The translations under genes were made by a program, and so were the position numbers. Below are positions 52,455-62,116 of a stretch of 64,000 nt of DNA, in pieces. Each line of letters starts with the position of its first letter. Position 1 is the stretch's first letter. The stretch spans positions 62,001-126,000 of the forward strand of contig JAEZUM010000013.1 of the NCBI GenBank assembly GCA_023421075.1, written 5' to 3'. The notes beneath the pieces are model-generated. The model was given only the letters and a program-made list of their open reading frames with translations, made no database searches and had not been told where the DNA came from. This DNA comes from Bacillota bacterium. GTDB taxonomy: Bacteria; Bacillota; Clostridia; Lachnospirales; Lachnospiraceae.

Positions 52455-53564
52455 TTATTTATTGTCAATTATTAAACCTCTTACTTCACCGGGTGTCTTG
52501 CCGAAGTAGCGCTTAAAGGTCTTATAAAAATGGGCCTGATCTACGTAACCCACCATCTCACCGACATCCTTTAGCGGTACCTTATAATCAAGAATCAGTT
52601 CCTTCGCCCGTTCCATCCGAAGCTCGGTCAGATATTCCAGAAAGCCCTTACCGCAAGCAGCTTTAAAGGCCTTACTCAGGTATTCTTTGCTAACATAATA
52701 GGAGGAAGCCGTCTGCTCCAGTGTGATTCCTTCCGTATAATGCTCTTCAACGTATTTTTTTATTTTGCTGATGTCCAGACGATTACGAGTTCGATTATAT
52801 TCCTGTATCTGCAAGGAAGCTATGCAATAAAGATTCTGAACGTAGTCCATCATCTCCTTCGCGGAACAATCACGACTGAACACAAAGGAAGAATTATTAT
52901 TCTTAAGAATTTCCTTGGGAATAAAATCTCTGCTGAGAATAAAATTCTCCAGGGTATTCATTAAGGTATAATAGATGCAGACAAGGTTGCCCCTGGAGAG
53001 CTTCTCGTCCTCACTATTATCGATCAGCTGATATATCTCCTTGCATTTTTGCTTGATAATATTGCTATCCAAAGAGTTCAAGGAGCTTAACAAATTATCC
53101 CGTAGCACATAGAATCTACTCGCCCAGGACGCTTCGATAAAGCCGGGCTGGGTGTTCTTACTATCTCCCCGGTCCTCCTGCCTGTCTGTAAGAAGCTTAA
53201 CACAGTTGCTTAACTGATTATTAAGCTCCTCCGGCTTAATCGGTTTGAGAAGATAATCCACCGCATCCAGCTTCAGAGCACTCCGAATAAAGGAGTAATC
53301 ATCATATCCACTGATGAAAATAACCGGTGTATTATTGTTTTCCTGCCGTAAGGTATCTATCAATTCGATCCCGTTTAAATGAGGCATTTTTACATCGGTT
53401 AGAATAATATCCGGTGCGGTAAGACGTATAAGTTCTAACCCGTATTCGCCATCCGACGCTTCGCCCGCCAGCTCCAATCCCAAGGCTTCCCAATCTGCCA
53501 ACGTCTTGATAACCTCTCTGGTCCAGGGTTCATCATCAATTATCACAACTTTATAGCTCCCCAT
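52455..53564 (-). CDS. AraC-type response regulator (YesN-like)
   Basis: 369 residues. Receiver (VIIDDEPWTREVIKTL, phospho-Asp in ILTDVKMPHLNGIE, LLKPI), a ~120-residue helical linker, and a C-terminal AraC HTH pair (LEQTASSYYVSKEYLSKAFK, LKDVGEMVGYVDQAHFYKTFKRYFGKTPGE). It is cognate to the YesM-type kinase immediately upstream and probably controls the adjacent ABC/GH5 operon. Confidence 0.92.
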   Translation of the reverse strand: MGSYKVVIIDDEPWTREVIKTLADWEALGLELAGEASDGEYGLELIRLTAPDIILTDVKMPHLNGIELIDTLRQENNNTPVIFISGYDDYSFIRSALKLDAVDYLLKPIKPEELNNQLSNCVKLLTDRQEDRGDSKNTQPGFIEASWASRFYVLRDNLLSSLNSLDSNIIKQKCKEIYQLIDNSEDEKLSRGNLVCIYYTLMNTLENFILSRDFIPKEILKNNNSSFVFSRDCSAKEMMDYVQNLYCIASLQIQEYNRTRNRLDISKIKKYVEEHYTEGITLEQTASSYYVSKEYLSKAFKAACGKGFLEYLTELRMERAKELILDYKVPLKDVGEMVGYVDQAHFYKTFKRYFGKTPGEVRGLIIDNK

Positions 53565-53592
53565 AGCTTCAGCTTCCTCCCATCGAATTGCT

Positions 53593-55350
53593 TCAGATCT
53601 CTCTCTTTAAGGCTTTCGTCAATACCCGGACAATGGTTCCCTCACCATAATTACTGGTTATGTCGATCCCATACTTATCCTCTGCGAATCTCAGCTTAAT
53701 TCTCGAGTTGACATTGCATAGCCCGATATGGGAGCTGGATTTTAAGGACCGTTCTGCCTCATATCTTAAGTTGTCCTGTATCTGAAGTAATCGGTCCGCT
53801 TCTATTCCGACACCATTGTCCTCCAGTGTCAGTAGCAGGTCTTCCTCGACTGTCAACCTGCCTTCCAGCACAATCCGCCATTCTCCTGACTTGCCTGACA
53901 AGCCGTGTTCCAGACTATTCTCGATCAGAGGCTGAAGAATCAGCTTCGGAATCAGATAATCCAGTAAGGGATCCTCCATATTAATCTCCAGCTTAATCCG
54001 ATTACCAAACCGTTCATTCTGTATCATCAGATACGCTTTAAAATATTCAATTTCTTCCCGAAGACTAACCATTTCATCCGAGAAATTCAAGGAGTATCTC
54101 AGGATATCTCCTAAGGCAGTGGTGATCTTATAGACCTGCGGAACCTCCTTCTTTAACGCCATTCCTCCGATTACCTGGAGGGTATTATACATGAAATGAG
54201 GATTTATCTGAGCTTGCAATGCGCGGATCTGGGCTTCCCGCTTCTCAAGCTTACTCTGATACTCGTTTGCGATCAATCGTTTGTTACGATCGATCATGAC
54301 ACCAAAGCTGTCGTGCAAAATACCAATTTCATCCTTTCGCTCATTCACAATAACATCACTGAAATCATCAATTGTGATGGTACGCATCATTGCAGAGAGC
54401 TCGATGATGGGCTTGCTGAATACTCTGGAGAATAGCATAGAGCCGATGGTTGAAATGATTACTGCGATGATACCGATGGTGATACCGGCAACCAGGGTAC
54501 TGTTTAATGCATCCAAAATCGATTGAATCGGTACCGTCATTAGTATCTTCAGCTTTCCTCCGCTTACCTCCCTATAGAACCAGAAGTTCCCATCCTGAAA
54601 GAACTCCTGTACTTCCATACCACTGAGTTTATCCGTTATATCCTTCAACTTGTCCTGTTCAAACTGTGCTCCACTACCATATACTGCTTCTATTATTTCA
54701 TTCTGGTCGTTAAAGACCAGAATTGATTCATCCTTCGTTGTCTTGATATCCTCCAGAATTTCTTCCATATCATAAGGACGAAGCTTCATAGTAACCAATA
54801 CCATTGGTTTCTTATCACTGAAGTTATAGATCTCATGGGACACCTCTATTTCCTTCTCATTACGAAAGAATACAATATTCGTCTGTAATTCCTGATTACG
54901 TGAATTCCATTTATCCAGACCGTCTCCAATCTCCTCGACAGATGCTCCGGAACGTTTCGCCATTAAAACCTGTCGCTTTGCGAAGTTATAGATTTCGATC
55001 GAATTCAGATTCTTATCCACACTGATGGTCTCATTCATCATCGTAATTAAATCCAGCTTTACGACGTAATCGATCTCCTGATCATCATTACACCAGGAAG
55101 CAATATCCTTCTTAATCTTTTTATTTACTTCAAATTCATAAAAGCGATCCGAATAACGATCTACCTCTGAATTTAACCGGTCCTGAAGCCAACGGATACT
55201 CATCCGTCGGTTATAGATTAACTGCTCTCGCATGGTCTGATAAGAAATAAAGCCGACGATGGAAGTGACAATGACAACTAAAGAGACAGAGAAGGCTAAT
55301 ATTCCGATAAATAGTCTTCTTCGTATTGAGATATCCTTTGCTTTCTTCAT
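53593..55350 (-). CDS. Sensor histidine kinase (YesM-like)
   Basis: 585 residues from the ATG at 55348-55350 (GGGAGG upstream). First membrane helix ~15-37, a ~250-residue extracellular sensor, second helix ~290-312, HAMP, then the His_kinase domain with QINPHFMYNTLQVIGGMA (phospho-His) and a HATPase (DNGVGI, HIGLCNVNSRIKLRF). It senses extracellular sugar and signals to the YesN-like regulator 28 bp downstream. Confidence 0.92.
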   Translation of the reverse strand: MKKAKDISIRRRLFIGILAFSVSLVVIVTSIVGFISYQTMREQLIYNRRMSIRWLQDRLNSEVDRYSDRFYEFEVNKKIKKDIASWCNDDQEIDYVVKLDLITMMNETISVDKNLNSIEIYNFAKRQVLMAKRSGASVEEIGDGLDKWNSRNQELQTNIVFFRNEKEIEVSHEIYNFSDKKPMVLVTMKLRPYDMEEILEDIKTTKDESILVFNDQNEIIEAVYGSGAQFEQDKLKDITDKLSGMEVQEFFQDGNFWFYREVSGGKLKILMTVPIQSILDALNSTLVAGITIGIIAVIISTIGSMLFSRVFSKPIIELSAMMRTITIDDFSDVIVNERKDEIGILHDSFGVMIDRNKRLIANEYQSKLEKREAQIRALQAQINPHFMYNTLQVIGGMALKKEVPQVYKITTALGDILRYSLNFSDEMVSLREEIEYFKAYLMIQNERFGNRIKLEINMEDPLLDYLIPKLILQPLIENSLEHGLSGKSGEWRIVLEGRLTVEEDLLLTLEDNGVGIEADRLLQIQDNLRYEAERSLKSSSHIGLCNVNSRIKLRFAEDKYGIDITSNYGEGTIVRVLTKALKREI

Positions 55351-55499
55351 GATCCAACCTCCCTCGACCAACATTTATCATTCAAAATCATATTAATGCA
55401 ACGCCTGTCCGAAGACATTTGTTCATCAAGTATAATTGCATTGTACTATAATTCGAGGAATCCTGCATCCATTTTTGAATGATAAACAAGTATCAAAAA

Positions 55500-55527
55500 A
55501 ACCGAGAGCAATAAATCACTCTCGGTT
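55500..55527 (-). terminator. Terminator after the APH-fold gene
   Basis: AACCGAGAG (55500-55508) and CTCTCGGTT (55519-55527) with TTTTTTGA following on the minus strand. Confidence 0.85.
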
Positions 55528-55536
55528 AACCTTCTA

Positions 55537-56496
55537 TTAAATCTTTAATCGATGGAATGTGTCTGATAGCATGGAGCAACCCCACTCATAAGCACCTCTT
55601 GTATCATAGCCGCGGTAATCGCATTCCAGACAGCTGATCACGAACAGATAGATATCATACCAAAGGATTCTTCTCTGCTCTGACTCGGACAAATCATCAA
55701 TGCCATAGCCCTTAATAAATGCAGGGTTCGGGAAGCATGTCCGAAATCCTACTTCCATCAGTACATCTCCCCAGAGACAACGCTCAAAGTCGATCAATCC
55801 CGTAATCTCCCCGTCCTTCACAAATACATTCCCGGGCCATAAATCCCAATGAATAAACCTTGGGATAGTTACCTCTTCAAAATGCGACTTATCTTTCGTT
55901 AACAAAGATAAGATCTCCTCTTCCTCTACGGGAAGAAGGATCGACTTCCTGTTGGCGTCATGAATGGCGTCCTCCAATATACTGTAAAAGACAAAATACC
56001 AGGAATCTCCCTGCTTATCCTCCTGACCATAGTACCCGAATTTTGTTCCGGTAAGCTCATTGATTCTCCGATTCATTGCCCCAATCTGGCTGCTTATTCT
56101 GTCCTGCTCCTCCTGGCTGAGTACCTCCATCTGGGATACGAAGCTGCTTCCGGGAAGCTTTTTCATAAAAAAGTAATCCGACGGAAGGATGGATCGGCTA
56201 AAATCAGCCATAACCACCTCCGGAACCGGCACGATATCCAGCTGCTTTATCCTTTTCATGGAATTAACTTCGCTGAACATTATATTAATTTCATGCGTCA
56301 TCACATCCATATCGGCATCCGGCGCTATCTTTAAAATCATTTCCTCTCCATCCTCAAACCGGACATAATATGCAACATTAAAGAAACCTTCTGTCAGCTC
56401 GGCCCACTCTATCAGTTTTCGATCCGGAAATGAAGTATGAATTAAGTGTATCAGAGTCTCTTCCTTTAGTTTATGTTTTGTAATACTGTTTGGCAT
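55537..56496 (-). CDS. APH-fold small-molecule kinase
   Basis: 319 residues of the aminoglycoside phosphotransferase/choline kinase superfamily: ATP-binding Lys in EEMILKIAP, catalytic loop RFIHWDLWPGNVFV (Brenner-type HxDxxxxN), metal Asp in GLIDFERCLWGD. Between the sugar-sensing system and GH31, it may phosphorylate a sugar or other hydroxyl compound. Resistance is possible but unsupported. Confidence 0.8.
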   Translation of the reverse strand: MPNSITKHKLKEETLIHLIHTSFPDRKLIEWAELTEGFFNVAYYVRFEDGEEMILKIAPDADMDVMTHEINIMFSEVNSMKRIKQLDIVPVPEVVMADFSRSILPSDYFFMKKLPGSSFVSQMEVLSQEEQDRISSQIGAMNRRINELTGTKFGYYGQEDKQGDSWYFVFYSILEDAIHDANRKSILLPVEEEEILSLLTKDKSHFEEVTIPRFIHWDLWPGNVFVKDGEITGLIDFERCLWGDVLMEVGFRTCFPNPAFIKGYGIDDLSESEQRRILWYDIYLFVISCLECDYRGYDTRGAYEWGCSMLSDTFHRLKI

Positions 56497-56603
56497 ATTT
56501 AGACCCGCTTTCTGAAAAAGTATAATACTTCTTTCAAAGATATAACAGGAAGCTCAAATTTTCAATGACATATTATGCCAATTCACTGATAAATCTTACT
56601 ATT

Positions 56604-58625
56604 CTAATTGGAGGATGAAGCATTATTTGTGTTGTTATTTCTCCAGGCTTCAAATATCCCACGCACTGCACTTTCCTCTTTTACAAATGCGATAAACTCT
56701 TCGATTGATGCATGCACTCTTAGCCTCTGATTTCCGTCGTATCTCTGCATATCCATCACATTCATCCATCTACCCTCAGGAAGATAGACTTCTCGTTCTT
56801 CGCAGCCTTTCGCTGTAATCGGTGCAAATAGGATATCCTCACCAAACATATACTGATCTTCTAAGGTATAGCATATAGGATCATCATAATAGTCAAAAAA
56901 CATCGGACGCATAATCGGTGCGCCTGTCTCGCTTGCGATATCCATATACTTACATATGTATGGCTTTAATGCTTCTCGGAGCTCCACAAGACTCTTCAAA
57001 ATCGGATAGTTCCGTTCTCCAAAACTCCAGATCTCATTGTCTCCACCGCTGATCTCCTTGACCTCAGGATGACGGGGTATATAATTCTTTGGTTTCAGAC
57101 GTGCTCCATGAAGTCTCATAATCGGAGAAAACAAACCGAATTGAAACCATCGTACAATCAGCTCTTGAAAATATTCACTTTCAATGTCACCACTATGGAA
57201 GCCACCGATATCGCTGTTCCACCAGGGAATACCGCACATAGCCATAGATAAGCCGCTTTTTACACTCATTCGCAGAGCCTCGAAGGTAGAGGCGATATCT
57301 CCATTCCATACAACGGAGCCAAATCTCTGACTGCCCGGATAGGCACAACGGGTAAGAGATATCACATTGTCTTCTCCGATTGACTTCAAACCATCAAAGA
57401 ACATTTTCGAATAGTAATAAGGATATAGCATGGCTGCCTCAGCGCCATTTCCAATATAAAAATGCAGATTACTGAAATTCTGAGGATGAACCTCCGGTTC
57501 CGCTTCATCCAGCCAGAAGGTCTTAATCCCATACTCATAATAATTCTTCTTCACCTTATCCCATACATAATCTCTTGTCGCCGGGTTAGTGGCATCGATA
57601 AAGGTCTGCTGACCATAGAAATCAAAGGTACCATATTGTCCATTTTCGGTGCGGATCAACATATTCCCTTCACTCATGGCAGAGTAATTCTCACTGGCAG
57701 GGTTGATGGTTGGCCAGATGGATACAATCGGTTCTACTCCTAATTGATGCAGCTCATCACACATTGCTTTCGGATTCGGCCAATACTTGGGATCAAATTT
57801 CCATTCTCCCTGCTCCGTCCAATGGAAGTAATCAATTACAATAGCAGCAAGTGGAATATTACGCTTCTTATATTCACGAGCCACTTCCAGTAAATCCGCT
57901 TGACTTTCATAACGAAGCTTACACTGCCAAAAGCCTGCCGCCCATTCCGGAAATTGTGGTGCATACCCTGTCAGATCATGATAAATAGTCATAACCTCTG
58001 CCGGAGTATCACCCACATAAACCAAATAATCTGCCTGATAAGCAGCCCCTGAGTACCATAAAATATGATTATTGGTCGTCTCACAGCGACCAGGAGAGGG
58101 ATTGTTCCAGAAAAATCCATACCCCAGGGAGGAGTAATATACGGGCAAGGCTGATTTTGTATTGTAATGAAGCATATTACAGGAGCTTCCCTTCCGGTCA
58201 AACTGATCTTCCTGCTCCTGTCCCAGGCCATATATATGCTCGCCATCATTCGCTTCAAAAATCGTTTTAACCTCGTAGAGATTACCGGCTCTATGTATAT
58301 TTTTGGTTGAGTAGTCACCTTCGTATTTTGTTTTAAGAATTAGCTTTCCTTTACGATAATAGGAGATAATGCCTCCATGCCAGGGATTTCCCACATCAAT
58401 TTTGCAGGCAATATCCCCATTGATTATCGTAGCAACATTCTCATCTCCTTCTGTTATACAGGTATCCTCAGAAGCTGGAGGTAGAAGTGTCCACCCCTCC
58501 TCCGAAATACTGCTATTTCTTGTGGAACGACAGCGAAGGCAATTTCTCCCGTAGGGTTCTATCACCGTAAGTTCATCTTTTCTTTCAAATACAAGTTTAT
58601 TCTCATATACTGTAATTTTACCCAT
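56604..58625 (-). CDS. GH31 alpha-glycosidase (alpha-xylosidase/alpha-glucosidase type)
   Basis: 673 residues from the ATG at 58623-58625 (AAAGGAG upstream). GH31 core with nucleophile Asp in IKTFWLDEAEPE and acid/base Asp in SVVWNGDIAST; also GFWQCKLRYESQADLLEVA and LPLAAIVIDYFHW-type segments. The WLDEAEPE form is common in alpha-xylosidase-like members. No signal peptide, so cytoplasmic. A short C-terminal Asn/Ser tail follows. Convergent with none; divergent from the AraC/GHKL pair. Confidence 0.88.
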   Translation of the reverse strand: MGKITVYENKLVFERKDELTVIEPYGRNCLRCRSTRNSSISEEGWTLLPPASEDTCITEGDENVATIINGDIACKIDVGNPWHGGIISYYRKGKLILKTKYEGDYSTKNIHRAGNLYEVKTIFEANDGEHIYGLGQEQEDQFDRKGSSCNMLHYNTKSALPVYYSSLGYGFFWNNPSPGRCETTNNHILWYSGAAYQADYLVYVGDTPAEVMTIYHDLTGYAPQFPEWAAGFWQCKLRYESQADLLEVAREYKKRNIPLAAIVIDYFHWTEQGEWKFDPKYWPNPKAMCDELHQLGVEPIVSIWPTINPASENYSAMSEGNMLIRTENGQYGTFDFYGQQTFIDATNPATRDYVWDKVKKNYYEYGIKTFWLDEAEPEVHPQNFSNLHFYIGNGAEAAMLYPYYYSKMFFDGLKSIGEDNVISLTRCAYPGSQRFGSVVWNGDIASTFEALRMSVKSGLSMAMCGIPWWNSDIGGFHSGDIESEYFQELIVRWFQFGLFSPIMRLHGARLKPKNYIPRHPEVKEISGGDNEIWSFGERNYPILKSLVELREALKPYICKYMDIASETGAPIMRPMFFDYYDDPICYTLEDQYMFGEDILFAPITAKGCEEREVYLPEGRWMNVMDMQRYDGNQRLRVHASIEEFIAFVKEESAVRGIFEAWRNNNTNNASSSN

Positions 58626-58747
58626 GCCAATCTCCTTTTCAATCCTTATAATACACATCAAAATACTCAATAATTTAGTGGTTAATTACATTATAAAAGA
58701 CAAATCAACTGATTTCCTCTCCTAAAAGGTACAAATATGATACTATA

Positions 58748-58777
58748 TTGACTTTGTAGTGCTAAATAAGATAAAAT
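58748..58777 (+). promoter_or_regulatory. Promoter of the AraC-GHKL operon
   Basis: TTGACT (58748-58753), 18 bp, TAAAAT (58772-58777), 37 bp before the AraC start. Confidence 0.65.
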
Positions 58778-58814
58778 AGTGGACAAAGGAAAGACTTATC
58801 GGAAGGGAGTAATT

Positions 58815-59747
58815 ATGAACTACACGGATCATAGTCTCAAAGAGCGGATAGTGCACGGAACGGCAGCTCAGCCGTATTCCTATCACCATACCCTTATCAC
58901 TGCGGATAATGACAACGTACTATACAATCATTGGCATGCTGAGATGGAGTTTATCTATATGGCTAACGGTGAAGCAACCTTTTATGTAGAAGACCGTGTA
59001 TTTCATCTTACCGCCAACGAGTCCCTTTTCATCCCCTCCGCTTATTTACACCATGCAGAAAATTCATATCATAATAATTGTGAATTCTATGCTCTTGTCT
59101 TTCGCCCTCAGACCATTGCAGTGCCGGAGCAAACTTCTCTTTACTCACGCTTTGTATTACCGGTTCTATCTGCTAATACATTATCCGCCTATCATTTTAC
59201 CTCCAAACGGGATTGGGAAGGTCTCGTCTGTTTTTATCTCTCGCAAATGACTCACTTCTATTTAGAGGATTTTCGTGAGAATGAGTTAGCAATCAAAGGT
59301 CTTCTATTAATCGTTTGGCAGCTCTTCTTTACAAATTATCAGGCGGATCAACCCTCGAATATGGTAAAGCTAAGAAGTTTGGAACGTCTTAGCTCTGTCA
59401 TGGATTATATCGAAGAACATCTCATTGAGGATATGACACTTGAGGAACTTGCTAGCGTCGCCAATGTGGGAAAAGAACAGTTCTGTCGAATATTCAAAAA
59501 GGCAATGGAGACAACACCCTTTGTCTGGATTAATCGGAAGCGTTTGCAAAAAGCTTGTGTTCTATTAACAGCAACCGACAAAAAAATAACTGATATCGCA
59601 ACCCTATCCGGCTTCAATAATATCAGTTATTTTAATCGTTCTTTTCTAAATTATCTAGCCTGTACTCCTCACGAATATCGCTTTCGGATGAAAACGAGCC
59701 AGAATGCCGAAGAGCTTCTGGGAACTATGAGAAATGAGGTGAAGTGA
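58815..59747 (+). CDS. AraC-family regulator with cupin sensor
   Basis: 310 residues from the ATG at 58815-58817 (GGAAGGGAG upstream). N-terminal cupin barrel (HWHAEMEFIYMANGEATFYV, FIPSAYLHHAEN), C-terminal AraC HTH pair (LEELASVANVGKEQFCRIFKKAM, ITDIATLSGFNNISYFNRSFLNYLACTPHEYR). Divergent from GH31, so GH31 is a likely target. The stop overlaps the next ATG. Confidence 0.9.
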   Translation: MNYTDHSLKERIVHGTAAQPYSYHHTLITADNDNVLYNHWHAEMEFIYMANGEATFYVEDRVFHLTANESLFIPSAYLHHAENSYHNNCEFYALVFRPQTIAVPEQTSLYSRFVLPVLSANTLSAYHFTSKRDWEGLVCFYLSQMTHFYLEDFRENELAIKGLLLIVWQLFFTNYQADQPSNMVKLRSLERLSSVMDYIEEHLIEDMTLEELASVANVGKEQFCRIFKKAMETTPFVWINRKRLQKACVLLTATDKKITDIATLSGFNNISYFNRSFLNYLACTPHEYRFRMKTSQNAEELLGTMRNEVK

Positions 59748-61063
59748 TGCAAGATGTTCTTGGATTGATTAATTATGGGTTAATATTCCTATTTGGGCTA
59801 CTGCTTTCTGTTATGTTTGCCGGGATTGATAACACACAAAGGAACCGTAAAGCGATTCTTTGTATTGTTATACTCCTGTGTCTGGTACAAATCCTCAGTT
59901 GGCGTTTCCTTGGGTATGATATCACAGTAAAAATATATCCTGTTATCATACATCTTCCACTGATATTATTGATCACCTTTTATTTTAAACGTAGTTTGCC
60001 GATTTCGATTGTCTCCGTCCTCAGTGCTTATTTGTGCTGTCAGACTCCTCAATGGTTTGCTACAGTATCCCTTTACCTGTTTGACAGCAGAGTTGCTTAC
60101 CTGATAACGAATTCTCTGGCACTATTCCCGGTGTTCTATCTTCTAAGGAGATATGTTACTGCATCTGTTAACCGTTTGATGAACCTGTCCAAAAAATCTC
60201 TGCTGCTCTTTGGTATTATTCCTATCTTCTATTATTTATTTGATTATACGACGACCATATATACGGATGTATTGTTTCAGGGTATCAAAATTGCAGTTCT
60301 GTTTATGCCCTCGGTTGTATCAATGTTTTACTTTATCTTCATTAATTTTCATTATAATGAAATTCAACGTCGCAGCATTGCTGAAAATGAAAGTATGCTA
60401 TTATCCATACAGATGAAGCAGGCCAAGAAGGACTTGAGTGATTTCTGGAATCAACAGGAAGCGACAGCGATTCATCGCCATGATATGCGACACCACCTTA
60501 ACCTGATAACCGGTTTTCTCTCCGAAGGTGATACCGTGAAAGCCATTGAGTATATAAATCAGGTTCAGTCTACCATAATAGAAGCTACTCCGATCCGTTA
60601 TTGTGAGAACAGTACCGTTAACTTAATTCTTTCTTATTATGCAGGAAAGTCAGAGTCCGATCATATTGCTTTCTCTGTCAATGCTCAGGTCCCAAAGGAC
60701 ATATCCATCGCAGAAACGGAGCTTTGCGCCTTGCTTTCCAACGGTTTGGAAAATGCCTTCAACGCTTGTACTAAGATGGGAGAGGAGCAAACCAGAAGAA
60801 TTCATTTTCAATGCAAGGTACGCAAAGAAAAGCTTCTGATTCTTATAGAAAATAGCTTTGATGGTACATTAATCGAAGAAAACGGATTACCAAAAAGTTC
60901 GCAGTCCGGTCACGGCTTTGGAATGAAAAGCATGATGATGATCATTAAAAAGTATCATGGTTACCACTCCTATTCCGCAAACAAGGGGATATTTACCTTG
61001 CGAATACTACTGCCGCTTACGGATAACATGGAGGAATTACATCCCACCTCTCCACTCCTATGA
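59747..61063 (+). CDS. AgrC-like GHKL sensor kinase
   Basis: 438 residues. Six to seven membrane helices fill the first ~215 residues. A helical segment with the phospho-His in AIHRHDMRHHLN and a GHKL ATPase (LLSNGLENAFNAC, GHGFGMKSMMMIIKKYHG) follow. This is the peptide-sensing AgrC/ComD architecture. No LytTR response regulator or precursor peptide gene is adjacent; the preceding gene is an AraC regulator translationally coupled by TGATG. The 3' end overlaps the convergent kinase gene by 6 bp. Confidence 0.88.
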   Translation: MQDVLGLINYGLIFLFGLLLSVMFAGIDNTQRNRKAILCIVILLCLVQILSWRFLGYDITVKIYPVIIHLPLILLITFYFKRSLPISIVSVLSAYLCCQTPQWFATVSLYLFDSRVAYLITNSLALFPVFYLLRRYVTASVNRLMNLSKKSLLLFGIIPIFYYLFDYTTTIYTDVLFQGIKIAVLFMPSVVSMFYFIFINFHYNEIQRRSIAENESMLLSIQMKQAKKDLSDFWNQQEATAIHRHDMRHHLNLITGFLSEGDTVKAIEYINQVQSTIIEATPIRYCENSTVNLILSYYAGKSESDHIAFSVNAQVPKDISIAETELCALLSNGLENAFNACTKMGEEQTRRIHFQCKVRKEKLLILIENSFDGTLIEENGLPKSSQSGHGFGMKSMMMIIKKYHGYHSYSANKGIFTLRILLPLTDNMEELHPTSPLL

Positions 61064-62116
61064 TAAAGCTATCGTAAAGCAAATGCTGAGGCCACCGTAC
61101 TCATTATTCTCAGCCCATATCTCTCCGGAATGAGCCCGAATAATATTCTGGCAGATGGATAGACCCAGTCCTGAGACTGCACGGCTCTGATCGGAGGTAT
61201 AAAAGGGTTCAAATATATGAGGAAAGTCCTTCGCATCAATCCCCTTACCGTTGTCGGCGATAACAAAGGTTACGGCCCCGTGTTTTTTACTAATATCTAC
61301 CCGTATGGATAAGTTCTTCTTTTCCTTATTGTGCTTCATCGCATTCCCGATTAGATTGGCAAATACCCTTCTTAACTTTGCCAAATCCACCTGAAGCTTC
61401 TCCGAAGAATTGCAATGATTTACAACTTGAAAATCGATTCCGGAGGCAATAATTTCATTCTGATATTCCATACAAAGTATTTCCTCAATATAGGCGATCG
61501 GATAAGTTTGCAGTTGCAGCTCCGTAGAAAGCTTTCCTTCAATATATCCGTCAAAATCCAATAAAATCGCCTCTATATCCTTGGCCCTGCTATGGATCAC
61601 TTTAAGATATTGCTTTATTCTTTCTTCCGGGAGATCCTTCTTAATCAAGTTCTCACTATAGCCTAATACACTGGTTAACGGGGTCTTGATGTCGTGGGAA
61701 ATACTGGCAATCATCCTGTTCTGGGCTTGTTTTTCTTCCATCAGCTCTGCGGATAGTAGTGCAAAGGAATTCTGTAGTTGCCCTATCTCGTCCTTTCTTT
61801 TGGTCCGTTCAATGGCATGACTCTTATACAGCTTTACACTTCTGTTAAGCTTGGCTAAAGGCTTTGAATACATCACGAAAATGATTACTCCGAGAAGGAT
61901 TATCATAAAAATCAATATAATTAATTCAAAATGAATAAGTTCTCTGCCAATCTTACTATTACTCAGGGTAGCCTTAGAAATCTGAAAGCCCGTCAAAACC
62001 TCCAGCTTTTGAGCTAGCTCCTGAAAGAAATAATAATCAATATAAAGATATAGAGCAATGGTATTGAATATCAGAAGTATAATTATGATAATTGGTATCT
62101 TGATTTTTAAACTCAT
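61058..62116 (-). CDS. Sensor histidine kinase (OmpR-type system)
   Basis: 352 residues. Membrane helices at ~6-26 and ~65-85 with a short extracellular loop, HAMP-like linker, HisKA with ASISHDIKTPLTSVLGY, HATPase with NLIGNAMKHN, DNGKGI, and GLGLSICQNIIRAHSG. Overlaps the response regulator stop by 4 bp. Cognate to it; signal probably linked to the membrane/ABC proteins upstream in the operon. Confidence 0.92.
   Translation of the reverse strand: MSLKIKIPIIIIILLIFNTIALYLYIDYYFFQELAQKLEVLTGFQISKATLSNSKIGRELIHFELIILIFMIILLGVIIFVMYSKPLAKLNRSVKLYKSHAIERTKRKDEIGQLQNSFALLSAELMEEKQAQNRMIASISHDIKTPLTSVLGYSENLIKKDLPEERIKQYLKVIHSRAKDIEAILLDFDGYIEGKLSTELQLQTYPIAYIEEILCMEYQNEIIASGIDFQVVNHCNSSEKLQVDLAKLRRVFANLIGNAMKHNKEKKNLSIRVDISKKHGAVTFVIADNGKGIDAKDFPHIFEPFYTSDQSRAVSGLGLSICQNIIRAHSGEIWAENNEYGGLSICFTIALS

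Noticed and set aside
55537..56496. Aminoglycoside resistance gene
   Set aside because: Only the general APH/choline-kinase fold is visible and the context is sugar use, so resistance is not supported.
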